Made by a program: the position numbers and the translations under genes. Positions 43,168 through 52,700 of a DNA stretch of 64,000 nucleotides are shown here, piece after piece. The stretch lies in assembly GCF_001417735.1 (NCBI RefSeq), contig NZ_BBUZ01000029.1, forward strand, positions 1 through 64,000. The letters run 5' to 3'. Below the pieces are notes generated by a model, which made no database searches, had not been told where the DNA came from, and was given only the letters and a program-made list of their open reading frames with translations. Source of the DNA: Streptomyces sp. NBRC 110028. GTDB taxonomy: Bacteria > Actinomycetota > Actinomycetes > Streptomycetales > Streptomycetaceae. The stretch's first letter is position 1. Every line of letters starts with the position of its first letter.

Positions 43168-44471
43168 ACGATCGACAGCAGCCCCGGCAGATCCATCTGG
43201 CCGCGCACTTCCCCGGCGTCAACAACACCACCGTCTGGGCCGATCCGCGGTCCGGCAGCCAGATCGACTTCAGCTCCTTCGAGCATCTGGCGCGCACCGC
43301 CGAGCGCGGTCTGTTCGACTTCTTCTTCCTCGCCGAGGGGCTGCGGCTGCGCGAGCACGGCGGCCGCGTCCACGACCTCGACGTGGTCGGCAGGCCCGAG
43401 TCGATCACCGTGCTGAACGCGCTCGCCGCCGTCACCGAACGGCTCGGCCTGGCCGCCACCGTCAACGCGACCTTCAACGAGCCGTACGAACTCGCCCGCC
43501 GCCTCGCCTCCCTCGACCACCTCAGCGGGGGCCGCGCCGCCTGGAACGTCGTCACCTCATCCGACGCGTTCACCGGAGAGAACTTCCGGCGCGGCGGCTA
43601 CCTCGACCGGGCCGACCGCTACACCCGGGCCGCCGAGTTCGTCGCCACCGCGCGCGAGCTGTGGGACTCCTGGCCAAGGGGCGGTTCGCCGCGCCCGTTC
43701 GCGCACCGGGGCGAGCAGTTCGACATCGAGGGCCACTTCGGCGTACCGCGCTCCCCGCAGGGCCATCCGGTGGTGATCCAGGCCGGGGACTCCGACGAGG
43801 GCCGGGAGTTCGCGGCCTCCGCCGCCGACATCATCTTCACCCGGCACGGCACCCTGGAGGCGGGCCGCGCCTTCTACGCCGACGTCAAGCGGCGGCTGGC
43901 GGCGTATCGCCGGGCGCCCGGCGATCTGAAGATCATGCCCGGGGTGACCTTCGTCCTCGGCGACACCACCGCCGACGCCCAGGAGAAGGCGGCCGTGATC
44001 CGGCGGCAGCAGGTCTCGCCGCAGAACGCGATCCTCGCCCTGGAGCAGGTCTGGGGCGTCGACCTGTCCGGCTACGACCCGGACGGCCCCCTTCCGGACA
44101 TCGACCCGGACCCCGGCTCCCAGCTCGTCCAGGGCCGGGTGCGGCACGCCGATCCGCCGGCGCTCGCCGCCAAGTGGCGGGCGCTGTCGGAGGAGAAGGG
44201 GCTCTCCATCCGGGAGACCGTCATCGAGACGACCGGACGGCAGTCGTTCATCGGCACCCCGGAGGCGGTCGCCGGGGAGATGGCGCGTTTTGTGCGGGAC
44301 GAGGCCGCCGACGGCTTCATCCTGGTGCCGCATCTGACCCCCGGCGGGCTCGACGAGTTCGTGGACCGGGTGGTTCCGCTGCTCCAGGAACGGGGCGTCT
44401 TCCGCGCCGCGTACACCGGCCGCACCCTCCGTGATCACCTGGGGCTTTCCCGTCCGGACGCCCCGGAATAA
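43164..44471 (+). CDS. NtaA/SnaA/DszA-type flavin monooxygenase (second of pair)
   Basis: A 435-residue LLM monooxygenase of the NtaA/SnaA/DszA(SoxA) subgroup. It starts QIHLAAHFPGVNNTTVWADP, with LSGGRAAWNVVTSSDAFTGE (~123), RGEQFDIEGHFGVPRSPQGH and IQAGDSDEGREFAA. Enzymes of this group oxidise sulfones, nitrilotriacetate or S-modified cysteines such as YtnJ substrates. GTGA overlap with the preceding gene. Last gene of the operon, followed by a hairpin at 44581. Confidence 0.87.
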   Translation: MNDRQQPRQIHLAAHFPGVNNTTVWADPRSGSQIDFSSFEHLARTAERGLFDFFFLAEGLRLREHGGRVHDLDVVGRPESITVLNALAAVTERLGLAATVNATFNEPYELARRLASLDHLSGGRAAWNVVTSSDAFTGENFRRGGYLDRADRYTRAAEFVATARELWDSWPRGGSPRPFAHRGEQFDIEGHFGVPRSPQGHPVVIQAGDSDEGREFAASAADIIFTRHGTLEAGRAFYADVKRRLAAYRRAPGDLKIMPGVTFVLGDTTADAQEKAAVIRRQQVSPQNAILALEQVWGVDLSGYDPDGPLPDIDPDPGSQLVQGRVRHADPPALAAKWRALSEEKGLSIRETVIETTGRQSFIGTPEAVAGEMARFVRDEAADGFILVPHLTPGGLDEFVDRVVPLLQERGVFRAAYTGRTLRDHLGLSRPDAPE

Positions 44472-44580
44472 GCGGTACCGGAGACGGTCGTACGGGGGCG
44501 GGGCCACCGGAGCGGTGCCGAAGTGGAACCCGGCCGCCGTCGTGCTCGTCTCACCACGTGCCCGAAGGGACGGGCGCACC

Positions 44581-44607
44581 GCCCCGGCGGCCGAAAGGCG
44601 CCGGGGC
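44581..44607. terminator. Hairpin after the sulfur operon
   Basis: Perfect 9-bp stem GCCCCGGCG / CGCCGGGGC with a 9-nt loop, 110 nt after the last monooxygenase gene. The remaining stretch to 44786 is the upstream region of the protease gene; it also contains TTTTCCGA (44629-44636) and its complement TCGGAAAA (44702-44709). Confidence 0.6.
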
Positions 44608-44786
44608 CATGAGGCGTGTGTCCAATGGTTTTCCGAACCGTCCTCTTGCCCTTTCCGGCCTCGGCCGCGAATACTTCCGGGCAGCGCTTGTCAGGAGCAC
44701 GTCGGAAAATCCCGTCCGGTGTGCTCGCTGACTGCGCCTCACGGGCCTGCCCACCCAAGCAGACCCCCGATTCCCCGGAGGAAGAG

Positions 44787-45695
44787 TTGAGGATCAAGCG
44801 CACCACTACCCCCCACGGCACCCGGGCGAGACGCATCGCACTCCTCGCCGCCACATCGGCCCTGGTGACCGGGGCGGCGCTCGCCGCTCCCGCCGCCTAC
44901 GCGGGGAACGACGCGACCCGCACCTTCAGCGCGGCCGAGACCACATCGGCGAGCGCGGCCGTGCTGAACGCGGATGTCGCGGGCACCGCCTGGTATGTCG
45001 ACAAGGCGACGGGCGGTCTGGTGGTCACCGCCGACAGCACCGTCTCCCAGGGCGAGATAGCCAAGATCAAGGACGCGGCGGGCGGCAACGCCGACGCGAT
45101 CGAGGTCAAGCGCACCCCCGGCAAGATCCAGAAGCTGATCTCCGGCGGCGACGCCATCTACGCGAGTAGCTGGCGCTGCTCGCTCGGCTTCAACGTACGC
45201 AACAGCAGCGGGGCGAACTACTTCGTCACCGCGGGTCACTGCACCGACGGCGCGGGCACCTGGTGGTCGAACTCCGGGCACACCACCACCATCGGCCCCA
45301 CGGCCGGCTCCAGCTTCCCGACCAACGACTACGGTCTGGTCCGGTACAGCGGCTCGGTCACCCCGCAGGGCACGGTCGGCAGCCAGGACATCACCAGCGC
45401 CGCCAACCCGACCGTGGGCCAGACGGTCACCCGGCGCGGCAGCACCACCGGCATCCACAGCGGCCGGGTCACCGCGCTGAACGCCACCGTCAACTACGGC
45501 AACGGCGACATCGTGTACGGCATGATCCAGACCACCGTCTGCGCCGAGCCCGGCGACAGCGGCGGCCCCCTCTACGCCGGTTCCACCGCCCTCGGCCTCA
45601 CCTCCGGCGGCAGCGGTGACTGCTCCTCCGGTGGCACCACGTTCTTCCAGCCGGTCGTCGAGGCGCTGAACGCGTACGGCGTGAGCGTCTACTAA
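44787..45695 (+). CDS. sprB: Streptogrisin B-like serine protease precursor
   Basis: Secreted chymotrypsin-fold protease (family S1E). The 302-residue precursor starts RIKRTTTPHGTRARRIALLA, with a signal peptide to about residue 38, a propeptide to ~115, and mature protein from ISGGDAIYASSWRCSLGFNV. Triad: His in FVTAGHCTDG (~151), Asp in FPTNDYGLVRYS, Ser in AEPGDSGGPLYAG. TTG 44787 is the start; GGAGG (44777-44781) is 5 nt upstream, and this matches the known S. griseus SprB N-terminus as I remember it. A strong terminator follows. Confidence 0.9.
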   Translation: MRIKRTTTPHGTRARRIALLAATSALVTGAALAAPAAYAGNDATRTFSAAETTSASAAVLNADVAGTAWYVDKATGGLVVTADSTVSQGEIAKIKDAAGGNADAIEVKRTPGKIQKLISGGDAIYASSWRCSLGFNVRNSSGANYFVTAGHCTDGAGTWWSNSGHTTTIGPTAGSSFPTNDYGLVRYSGSVTPQGTVGSQDITSAANPTVGQTVTRRGSTTGIHSGRVTALNATVNYGNGDIVYGMIQTTVCAEPGDSGGPLYAGSTALGLTSGGSGDCSSGGTTFFQPVVEALNAYGVSVY

Positions 45696-45731
45696 AGACG
45701 TACGGACACGGCTGTCGCACCACCTGGCACG

Positions 45732-45760
45732 CCCCCGCCCGGGTCTCCGGGCGGGGGTTT
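45732..45760. terminator. Terminator after sprB
   Basis: Perfect 11-bp stem CCCCCGCCCGG / CCGGGCGGGGG with a 4-nt loop, followed by TTT: one of the few classical intrinsic terminators in the window. Confidence 0.85.
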
Positions 45761-45862
45761 CCCGGTTTCCGCAACCCTCCCAAGCCGGGCGGAGCGGGAC
45801 TATTGTGGACATCGATACCCCGGGTGGGGCATCGTTCGCGATACGGACGGCAGGTGGCCGTG

Positions 45863-46804
45863 ATGCTCGATGCATTCGTGACAGTGGTGGTGATCCTGGC
45901 CTGTATCGGTGTCGTCTGCGCCATGGCGGCGGCCCGCGTGGTCAAGCAGTACGAGCGGGGGGTGGTCTTCCGGCTCGGGAGGCTCCGTTCGGATGTCCGG
46001 GGGCCCGGCTTCACGATGATCGCTCCGGCCTTCGACCGGCTCCGCAAGGTGAACATGCAGATCGTGACGATGCCCGTGCCCGCCCAGGAGGGCATCACCC
46101 GCGACAATGTGACCGTGCGGGTCGACGCGGTCGTCTACTTCAAGGTCGTGGACCCGGCCGAGGCGATCGTCGCGGTCGAGGACTACCGCTTCGCGGTCTC
46201 CCAGATGGCCCAGACCTCGCTGCGTTCGATCATCGGCAAGAGCGATCTGGACGATCTGCTCTCCAACCGGGAGAAGCTCAACCAGGGGCTGGAGCTGATG
46301 ATCGACAGCCCGGCCGTCGGCTGGGGCGTCCACATCGACCGCGTCGAGATCAAGGACGTGTCGCTGCCGGAGACCATGAAGCGGTCGATGGCCCGCCAGG
46401 CGGAGGCCGACCGGGAGCGCCGGGCCCGGGTGATCAACGCGGACGCGGAGCTGCAGGCGTCGAAGAAGCTCGCCGAGGCCGCCGCGCAGATGGCCGAGAC
46501 CCCGTCCGCCCTCCAGCTGCGGCTGCTGCAGACGGTGATGGCGGTCGCCGCCGAGAAGAACTCCACGCTGGTCCTGCCCATACCGGTGGAGCTGCTGCGC
46601 TTCCTGGAGCGGGGCCAGCAGCCCCAGGAGGCGGCCCGGGCGGACGGCGGCAGCGCCAGGGAGCCGGCCGGGGAGCCGGTGTCCGCCGGGCGGGGAGCGT
46701 CCGCACCGGAGGCCGCCCCGCCCGCTCCGGGCGTCCCCACGCTGACGGAGCGCGAACCGGAGCGCGAGCCGGAGCACGAACCGGAGCGTGCCGTGGAGCG
46801 ATAG
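45863..46804 (+). CDS. SPFH/stomatin-like (slipin) membrane protein
   Basis: A 313-residue slipin. One N-terminal membrane segment (VTVVVILACIGVVCAMAAA) is followed by the SPFH domain: VVKQYERGVVFRLGRLRSDV, GPGFTMIAPAFDRLRKVNMQ, TVRVDAVVYFKVVDPAEAIV. A helical stretch AEADRERRARVINADAELQA follows, then a variable acidic tail with ER/EPE repeats (~285-310). It scaffolds membrane microdomains; partner proteases of the NfeD type are not adjacent. ATG 45863 was preferred; GTG 45854 and 45860 are also in frame. Confidence 0.88.
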   Translation: MLDAFVTVVVILACIGVVCAMAAARVVKQYERGVVFRLGRLRSDVRGPGFTMIAPAFDRLRKVNMQIVTMPVPAQEGITRDNVTVRVDAVVYFKVVDPAEAIVAVEDYRFAVSQMAQTSLRSIIGKSDLDDLLSNREKLNQGLELMIDSPAVGWGVHIDRVEIKDVSLPETMKRSMARQAEADRERRARVINADAELQASKKLAEAAAQMAETPSALQLRLLQTVMAVAAEKNSTLVLPIPVELLRFLERGQQPQEAARADGGSAREPAGEPVSAGRGASAPEAAPPAPGVPTLTEREPEREPEHEPERAVER

Positions 46805-46829
46805 CCCGCTGATCCGTCGGCCATGGGCC

Positions 46830-46864
46830 GGTGCCCGCGCGCCCGTTCGAGGTGCGCGGGCACC
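46830..46864. terminator. Terminator after the stomatin-like gene
   Basis: Perfect 11-bp stem GGTGCCCGCGC / GCGCGGGCACC with a 13-nt loop, 25 nt after the stop at 46804. 46865-47075 is the upstream region of the next protease gene. Confidence 0.7.
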
Positions 46865-47075
46865 GTCATGTCCGGATATGAGGATCGACGCTCCATGAAT
46901 GCCACGCGGATGACGTGAACGCGGTCTTGTGCGCCTCCGGCGGCGCTGGGAATACTCGGCGCGCAATGTGGCATGGACGCGCTCCCGCATGGGCAGGCGC
47001 GCGCCGTGCCGTACGCCCTCCGGGCCGGGCACCCCACTGCCTCAACGGCCCAACCCCCCACTGGAGGACCGAGAG

Positions 47076-48152
47076 TTGAAGCACCGCCGCATACCCAAGC
47101 GCCGTGCCGCCATCGCCGGGACCGGAGCCGTGGCTCTGGTCGCCGCCGCCCTCACCCTGCAGAACGCCAGCGCCGCCCCCGCCGAGCCGCGGCCCCACAC
47201 GCTCTCGGTGAACGCCGCGGGCAAGCTCGCGAACACCCTCGCCTCGGCGCTGGGGGGTGACTCGGCCGGTTCGTACTACGACGCCAAGGCCGGGAAGCTC
47301 GTGGTCAACGTGGTGAACAAGGCCGCCGCCGAGCGGGTCCGCGACGCGGGCGCCGAGGCCAAGGTGGTCGAGCACACACTGGCCCAGCTGGGCCGGGCGA
47401 GTGCCACCCTGAAGGACAAGGCGACCATTCCCGGCACCTCGTGGTCGGTCGACCCCAGAGCCAACAAGGTCGTCGTCACCGCGGACAGCAGCGTCACGGG
47501 CAGCCGGATGGCCACCCTCGGCAAGGTTGCCAAGAGTCTGGGCGACAAGGTCGAGGTGAAGCGCTCGGCCGGTACGTTCTCCACCTTCCTTGCGGGCGGC
47601 GACGCCATCTGGGGCGGCGGCGGGCGCTGCTCGCTGGGGTTCAACGTGGTCAAGGACGGTCAGCCGTACTTCCTGACCGCCGGGCACTGCACCGAGTCCA
47701 TCAAGAGCTGGTCCGACTCGCAGGACGGTGACGAGATCGGGGCCAACGAGGGCAGCGACTTCCCCGGCAACGACTACGGCCTGGTCAAGTACACCAAGGG
47801 CGTGCCGCACCCGAGCGCGGTGAACCTCTACGACGGCGGCACCCGGGCCATCTCCAAGGCCGGTGAGGCCACCGTCGGCCAGAAGGTGACCCGCAGCGGC
47901 TCCACCACCCAGGTGCACGACGGCGAGGTCACCGGCCTCGACGCGACCGTCAACTACCAGGAGGGCTCGGTCAGCGGGCTGATCCGGACCAACGTCTGCG
48001 CCGAGCCCGGCGACAGCGGCGGCGCGCTCTTCGCGGGCGGCACGGCGCTCGGTCTGACCTCCGGCGGCCGCGGTGACTGCTCCTCGGGCGGCGAGACGTT
48101 CTTCCAGCCGGTGCCGGAGGCGCTGAAGGCGTACGGCGCCGAGATCGGCTGA
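47076..48152 (+). CDS. sprD: Streptogrisin D-like serine protease precursor
   Basis: A 358-residue secreted S1E protease precursor with a long propeptide. The signal peptide is at the start (KHRRIPKRRAAIAGTGAVAL, to about residue 37), the pro-region runs to ~170, and the mature enzyme starts near LAGGDAIWGGGGRCSLGFNV. Triad: His in FLTAGHCTES, Asp in FPGNDYGLVKYT, Ser in AEPGDSGGALFAG. TTG 47076 has GGAGG (47063-47067) 8 nt upstream. Pro-region and core resemble S. griseus SprD. Second streptogrisin in 3.4 kb, so probably an old duplication. Confidence 0.9.
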   Translation: MKHRRIPKRRAAIAGTGAVALVAAALTLQNASAAPAEPRPHTLSVNAAGKLANTLASALGGDSAGSYYDAKAGKLVVNVVNKAAAERVRDAGAEAKVVEHTLAQLGRASATLKDKATIPGTSWSVDPRANKVVVTADSSVTGSRMATLGKVAKSLGDKVEVKRSAGTFSTFLAGGDAIWGGGGRCSLGFNVVKDGQPYFLTAGHCTESIKSWSDSQDGDEIGANEGSDFPGNDYGLVKYTKGVPHPSAVNLYDGGTRAISKAGEATVGQKVTRSGSTTQVHDGEVTGLDATVNYQEGSVSGLIRTNVCAEPGDSGGALFAGGTALGLTSGGRGDCSSGGETFFQPVPEALKAYGAEIG

Positions 48153-48182
48153 CGTACCGGCGGATCCGCCCGCACAGGGACA

Positions 48183-48217
48183 GGCCCCCGGACACCCGTG
48201 GACGGTGTCCGGGGGCC
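48183..48217. terminator. Bidirectional terminator between sprD and the SSI gene
   Basis: Perfect 14-bp stem GGCCCCCGGACACC / GGTGTCCGGGGGCC with a 7-nt loop, between converging genes. Confidence 0.85.
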
Positions 48218-48254
48218 TTCGCTCCGCTCGGCCCGCCCGGTGTGCGTGGCCCGC

Positions 48255-48701
48255 TCAGAACTCGAAGAGCTGGGTCGCGGCCGCGTTCTTGACGCAGTTG
48301 TTGGCGAAGGTGTGCTCGTACGCCACCCGCTGACCGTCCCAGACGCCCTGCGCGGTGACGGTGATCGGCCGCCACTCCTTGGTGCACATCCGGCCGGACT
48401 CGGCGGACTCGGTCAGGGTGGAGAACTCGCCGTCCGCGGCGCGCAGTTCGGCGCAGGCGCGGGCGGGCGCCGGGTGGGTACCCGTGGGGGTGGGCTGACA
48501 GCTGAGCGTCACCGCGCGCTGTACGGCCGGCGAGGACGCGTCGTCCCCGTAGCCGACGCCGAGGACCAGCGCGGACGGCGGATACAGGCTCTTCGGCGTC
48601 GCGGGTTCGGCGTGTGCCGTGCCGCTCGCCCCCAGCCCGAGCGCGGCGCTCATGGCCAGCGCGGCACCGAGACCGGCGATCGTCCCTGTCGACTTCCGCA
48701 T
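48255..48701 (-). CDS. Streptomyces subtilisin inhibitor family protein (P1 Lys)
   Basis: A 148-residue secreted inhibitor of the SSI family (I16). Signal peptide to about residue 31, then SLYPPSALVLGVGYGD and two disulfide pairs. The reactive loop reads MCTKEW, where classical SSI has CPM-V: P1 is Lys at about residue 108. This predicts trypsin-like rather than subtilisin specificity. GVWDGQRVAYEHTFANNC follows as in the family. ATG 48701 was chosen over GTG 48710 because AAGGGAG is correctly spaced only for the ATG. Converges on sprD; probable partner of endogenous proteases. Confidence 0.92.
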   Translation of the reverse strand: MRKSTGTIAGLGAALAMSAALGLGASGTAHAEPATPKSLYPPSALVLGVGYGDDASSPAVQRAVTLSCQPTPTGTHPAPARACAELRAADGEFSTLTESAESGRMCTKEWRPITVTAQGVWDGQRVAYEHTFANNCVKNAAATQLFEF

Positions 48702-49079
48702 AGCGAACACTCCCTTGCTCGTGCTTGCAGATACCGGACGGAGTTCTACGCCCCGGGGGTCGGGAACGCACGTTGATCGAGCACTTCCGGTCGCTACAAG
48801 TAGTCGTTCGGTGGCTCATTGTCGCGTGCGCACGGCGTGGCCCAGGGGAACGCCGCGTGTCGACCGGGTGCGGGCTGATGTGCGGGCCGGGGGAGTGCGG
48901 GCGGGCCGCCGCCTCCTCGAACGACAGTTCAGCGCCGCTCGAATCGATTCAGGGACGCTCGGCCGAGAGGTGTGCCGGGGGCCGCGGTGCGCGAGTGACA
49001 CCGGAGCGAGAATCTGCCAGGGCAAGCCGACCGTATCGGGGCGAAGCCGGTGGTGTCTTCGACGGCGCCGGGCGCCGGG
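48702..49079. other. Intergenic region upstream of the SSI gene
   Basis: About 380 nt between two minus-strand genes. I see no convincing coding sequence on either strand. It should hold the SSI promoter; TAGAACT on the minus strand (plus 48742-48748) is a weak -10 candidate. Confidence 0.4.
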
Positions 49080-49532
49080 TCAGTCGAGCGCGCCGCTGAG
49101 CGGCCCGGTGTGGCGGCCCCAGCCGTACGCGTGGCCGACCCGCAGCCGCACCACCAGCCGGCGGTCGGCCACCATCGCGGCGCGGAACTCCTCCCAGTCC
49201 GGATGGTCGCCCTGGATGGCGCGGTAGACCTCGACCAGCTCATCGGCGGTGGCGTCATGGGGGTCGGTCGTCACCGGGGTCAGCTCGGCGTCGCCCTCGG
49301 CCACCAGATAGGAGAAGCGGTCGCCGCTGGTGACGTAGAAGCTCGCGCGCGGATCGCGGCGCAGATTGCGGGTCTTGGCGCGGTCGTCGGTCACCGAGAC
49401 GCGGATGAGGTGCTCGGCCGGGTCGTAGCTGTAGGCGACGTTGGACAGCTGGGGGCGGCCGTCGCGCTTGAGGGTGACGAGCGCGCCGGTGCGCTGTTCC
49501 CGCAGCAGGTCGAGCAGGGTCGGCTCCGTCAT
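49080..49532 (-). CDS. PPOX-class F420-dependent oxidoreductase-like protein
   Basis: A 150-residue split beta-barrel flavin/deazaflavin-binding protein. ALVTLKRDGRPQLSNVAYSY near the N-terminus and IRVSVTDDRAKTRNLRRDPR (~43-62) are typical of the PPOX/FDOR-B group that uses F420 in actinobacteria. DRFSYLVAEGDAELTPVTTD follows. Substrate unknown. ATG 49532. It is divergent from dnaE2 with a 210-nt gap containing the LexA box. Confidence 0.82.
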   Translation of the reverse strand: MTEPTLLDLLREQRTGALVTLKRDGRPQLSNVAYSYDPAEHLIRVSVTDDRAKTRNLRRDPRASFYVTSGDRFSYLVAEGDAELTPVTTDPHDATADELVEVYRAIQGDHPDWEEFRAAMVADRRLVVRLRVGHAYGWGRHTGPLSGALD

Positions 49533-49650
49533 GGTGATCAGGATACGTGCGCCGATGGCCGGTTCCCCGGGATGCGACACGCGGAATGAAGAGGTGATTT
49601 GCATGCTTATGGTGGATAGGTGAGGTGGAGTGAGGGGCGTGCGATGTCAC

Positions 49651-49666
49651 TCGCACGCTTGTTCGA
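49651..49666. promoter_or_regulatory. LexA (SOS) box upstream of dnaE2
   Basis: TCGCACGCTTGTTCGA: compared with the actinobacterial SOS box TCGAAC-N4-GTTCGA it has one mismatch, in the left half, and a perfect right half. It ends 77 nt before the dnaE2 ATG. It predicts DNA-damage induction of dnaE2 and the coupled Y-family gene. Confidence 0.7.
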
Positions 49667-49743
49667 GGATGGGGTTAAGGTGGGGGCCGGGGAGGACGAG
49701 CGGAGCAGGATCGGCCAGGGGGTGTGAGCAGTGGGAGGTGCGG

Positions 49744-52700
49744 ATGCCAGGCTTCACGCATCTGCACACCGCCTCCGGGTTCTCCATGCGGTACGGCGCC
49801 GCGCACCCGGAGCGGCTGGCGGCGCGTGCCGCCGAGCGCGGCATGGACGCCATCGCGCTGACCGACCGCGACAGCCTCGCCGGAGCGGTGCGGTTCGCCC
49901 GGGCGAGTGAGGCCGCGGGGGTCAGGCCGCTCTTCGGGGTGGACCTCGCCGTCCAGGCGGAGCCCCCGGACCCGGGGCGCACGGCCCGGCGGCGCACACC
50001 GGTGCGCGGCGGGGCGTTCATCGACGAGTCCGCGCCCCGGGCGGTCTTCCTCGCCCGGGACGGCGCCGCCGGCTGGGCCGCCCTGTGCGGGCTGGTCTCC
50101 GCCGCCCACACCGGGCTCGCCCACCCCGGCTCCGCCCGCACAGGCGGCGACGGGCCACCCCTGCTGCGCTGGCGCGACCTGGTGAGCACCCCCGGGGCGC
50201 TCGCCCCCGTGACCGCGCTCCTCGGCCCGGACTCCGACGTCGGCCGCGCCCTGGCCGCCGGGCGCCCCGACCGGGCCGCACGGCTGATCGCCCCCTGGCG
50301 CGAGCTGTTCGGCGACGCGCTGCGGCTGGAGGCCGTGTGGCACGGCCGCGCCGGCACCGGGCCCGGTTCGCTGCGGCTGGCCGCCCGTACCGTCGGCTTC
50401 GCCGCCGACCAGGGCGTCCGGGCCGTCCTCAGCAACGCCGTCCGCTACGCCGACCCCGGCGAGGGCCCGGTCGCCGACGTCCTGGACGCCGCCCGCCGCC
50501 TGGTCCCCATCGACCCGCGCGACCCCGCCTCGCTCGACAGCGGCGAGCGCTGGCTCAAGGGCCCGCGCGACATGGCGCGCGCCGCCGAGCGCGTCGCGGA
50601 GGCGGCCGGGCTGCGGCGGGACGGCGCGCACCGGCTGCTGGAGGAGACGGCGCGCACCGCCGCCGCGTGCCTGGTCGACCCCGAGGACCACATCGGCCTC
50701 GGCACGGTCCACTTCCCCGAGCCGGGCCTGGTCGGCGCCGGGCGGCGGAGCGCGGAGCGGGTGCTGCGGTCGCGCTGCGCCGCCGCCATGGTGCTGCGGG
50801 GGCACGACCGCGACCGGGTGCGCTGGGAGCGTCTCGAGGACGAGCTGCGCACCATCGAACGGCTCGGCTTCGCCTCGTACTTCCTCACCGTCGCCCGGGT
50901 CGTGGACGACACCCGCGCGCTCGGGGTGCGGGTGGCCGCCCGGGGCTCCGGCGCGGGCTCGTTCGTCAACCATCTGCTCGGCATCGCCCACGCCGACCCC
51001 GTGTCGTGCGGTCTGCTGATGGAGCGCTTCCTGTCGGTGCGGCGGGCCGCGCTGCCCGACATCGACATCGACGTGGAGTCGGCGCGCCGCCTCGACGTCT
51101 ACCGCGCGATCTTCGACCGCTTCGGGGCGGAGCGGGTCGCGACCGTCTCGATGCCCGAGACCTACCGGGTGCGGCACGCCGTACGGGACGTGGGCGCGGC
51201 CCTCGGCATGGACCCGGCCGAGGTGGACCGGCTCGCCAAGTCCTTCCCGCACATCCGCGCCCGCGACGCGCGCGCGGCCCTCGCCGAACTGCCGGAGCTG
51301 AAGGAACTGCGTGAGGCGACGGCGGAGCAGGAACGGTTCGGCAAGCTCTGGGAACTGGTCGAGGCGCTCGACGGCCTGCCCCGTGGCATCGCCATGCACC
51401 CCTGCGGGGTCCTGCTCTCCGACGCCGGGCTGCTCGCCCGCACCCCCATCGTGCCGACCAGCGGCGAGGGCTTCCCCATGTCGCAGTTCGACAAGGACGA
51501 CGTCGAGGAGCTGGGGCTGCTCAAGCTCGACGTCCTCGGCGTACGCATGCAGTCCGCGATGGCGCACGCGGTCGCCGAGATCCGGCGGGCCACCGGGAAA
51601 ACCGTCGACCTCGACGACCCCTCGCAGGTCCGGCCCGGCGATCCGGCGACCTACGACCTGATCCGCTCCACCGAGACGCTCGGCTGCTTCCAGATCGAAT
51701 CGCCCGGCCAGCGCGATCTCCTCGGCCGGCTCCAGGCCACCTCCTTCCACGACCTCGTGGTCGACATATCGCTCTTCCGGCCGGGCCCGGTCGCCGCCGA
51801 CATGGTGCGCCCCTTCATCGACGCCCGGCACGGCCGCCACCCCGCCCGCTATCCGCATCCGGACCTGGAGGACGCGCTGCGCGAGACCTACGGGGTCGTC
51901 GTCTTCCACGAACAGATCATCAAGATCCTGTCGATCATGACCGGATGCGGGCGGGACCTCGCCGACGAGGCGCGCCGAGCGCTGTCCGACCCCGAACGGC
52001 AGGGCCGGGTGCGGGCCTGGTTCCACGCCGAGGCGGGGCGGCGGGGTTACGCGGCGGAGGTGCTGGGCCGCACCTGGCAGATCGTCGAGGCGTTCGGTTC
52101 GTACGGCTTCTGCAAGGCGCACGCGGTCGCCTTCGCGGTCCCCACGTACCAGTCCGCCTGGCTCAAGGCGCACCATCCGGCGGCCTTCTACGCGGGACTG
52201 CTCACCCATGACCCCGGGATGTACCCCAAGCGGCTGCTGCTGGCGGACGCGCGGCGGCGGGGCGTGCCGATCCTTCCGCTCGATGTGAACCGCTCGGGCC
52301 CCGGCTATCGAATCGAACTGGTGTCCGGGGCTGGTGATATGGGCGTCCGGCTGGCGCTGAGCGACGTCCACGGCATCAGCGAGGCCGAGACCCGGCGCAT
52401 CGCCGCCGGACAGCCCTATTCCTCGCTCCAGGACCTGTGGCTGCGCGCCCACCCCGGACGTCCCGTCGCCGAACGGCTCGCCCAGGTCGGGGCGTTGGAC
52501 GCGTTCGGTACGGGCCGCCGCGACCTGCTGCTGCACATCGCCGAACTGCACCGGCAGCGGGGCGGGGCCCACGACGAGGGTCAGCTCCCGCTGGCCGAGA
52601 CCGGCCCGCCCGCCCCCGCCGGCCTGCCCGACCTCGACGAGGGCGAACGCCTCGGCGCCGAACTCGGCATCCTCGGCATGGACGTCTCCCGCCATCTCAT

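Noticed and set aside
44616..44786. 5' extension of the SprB-like precursor from an earlier start
   Set aside because: TTG 44787 has a well-placed GGAGG and gives the known precursor N-terminus; upstream residues lack signal-peptide character.
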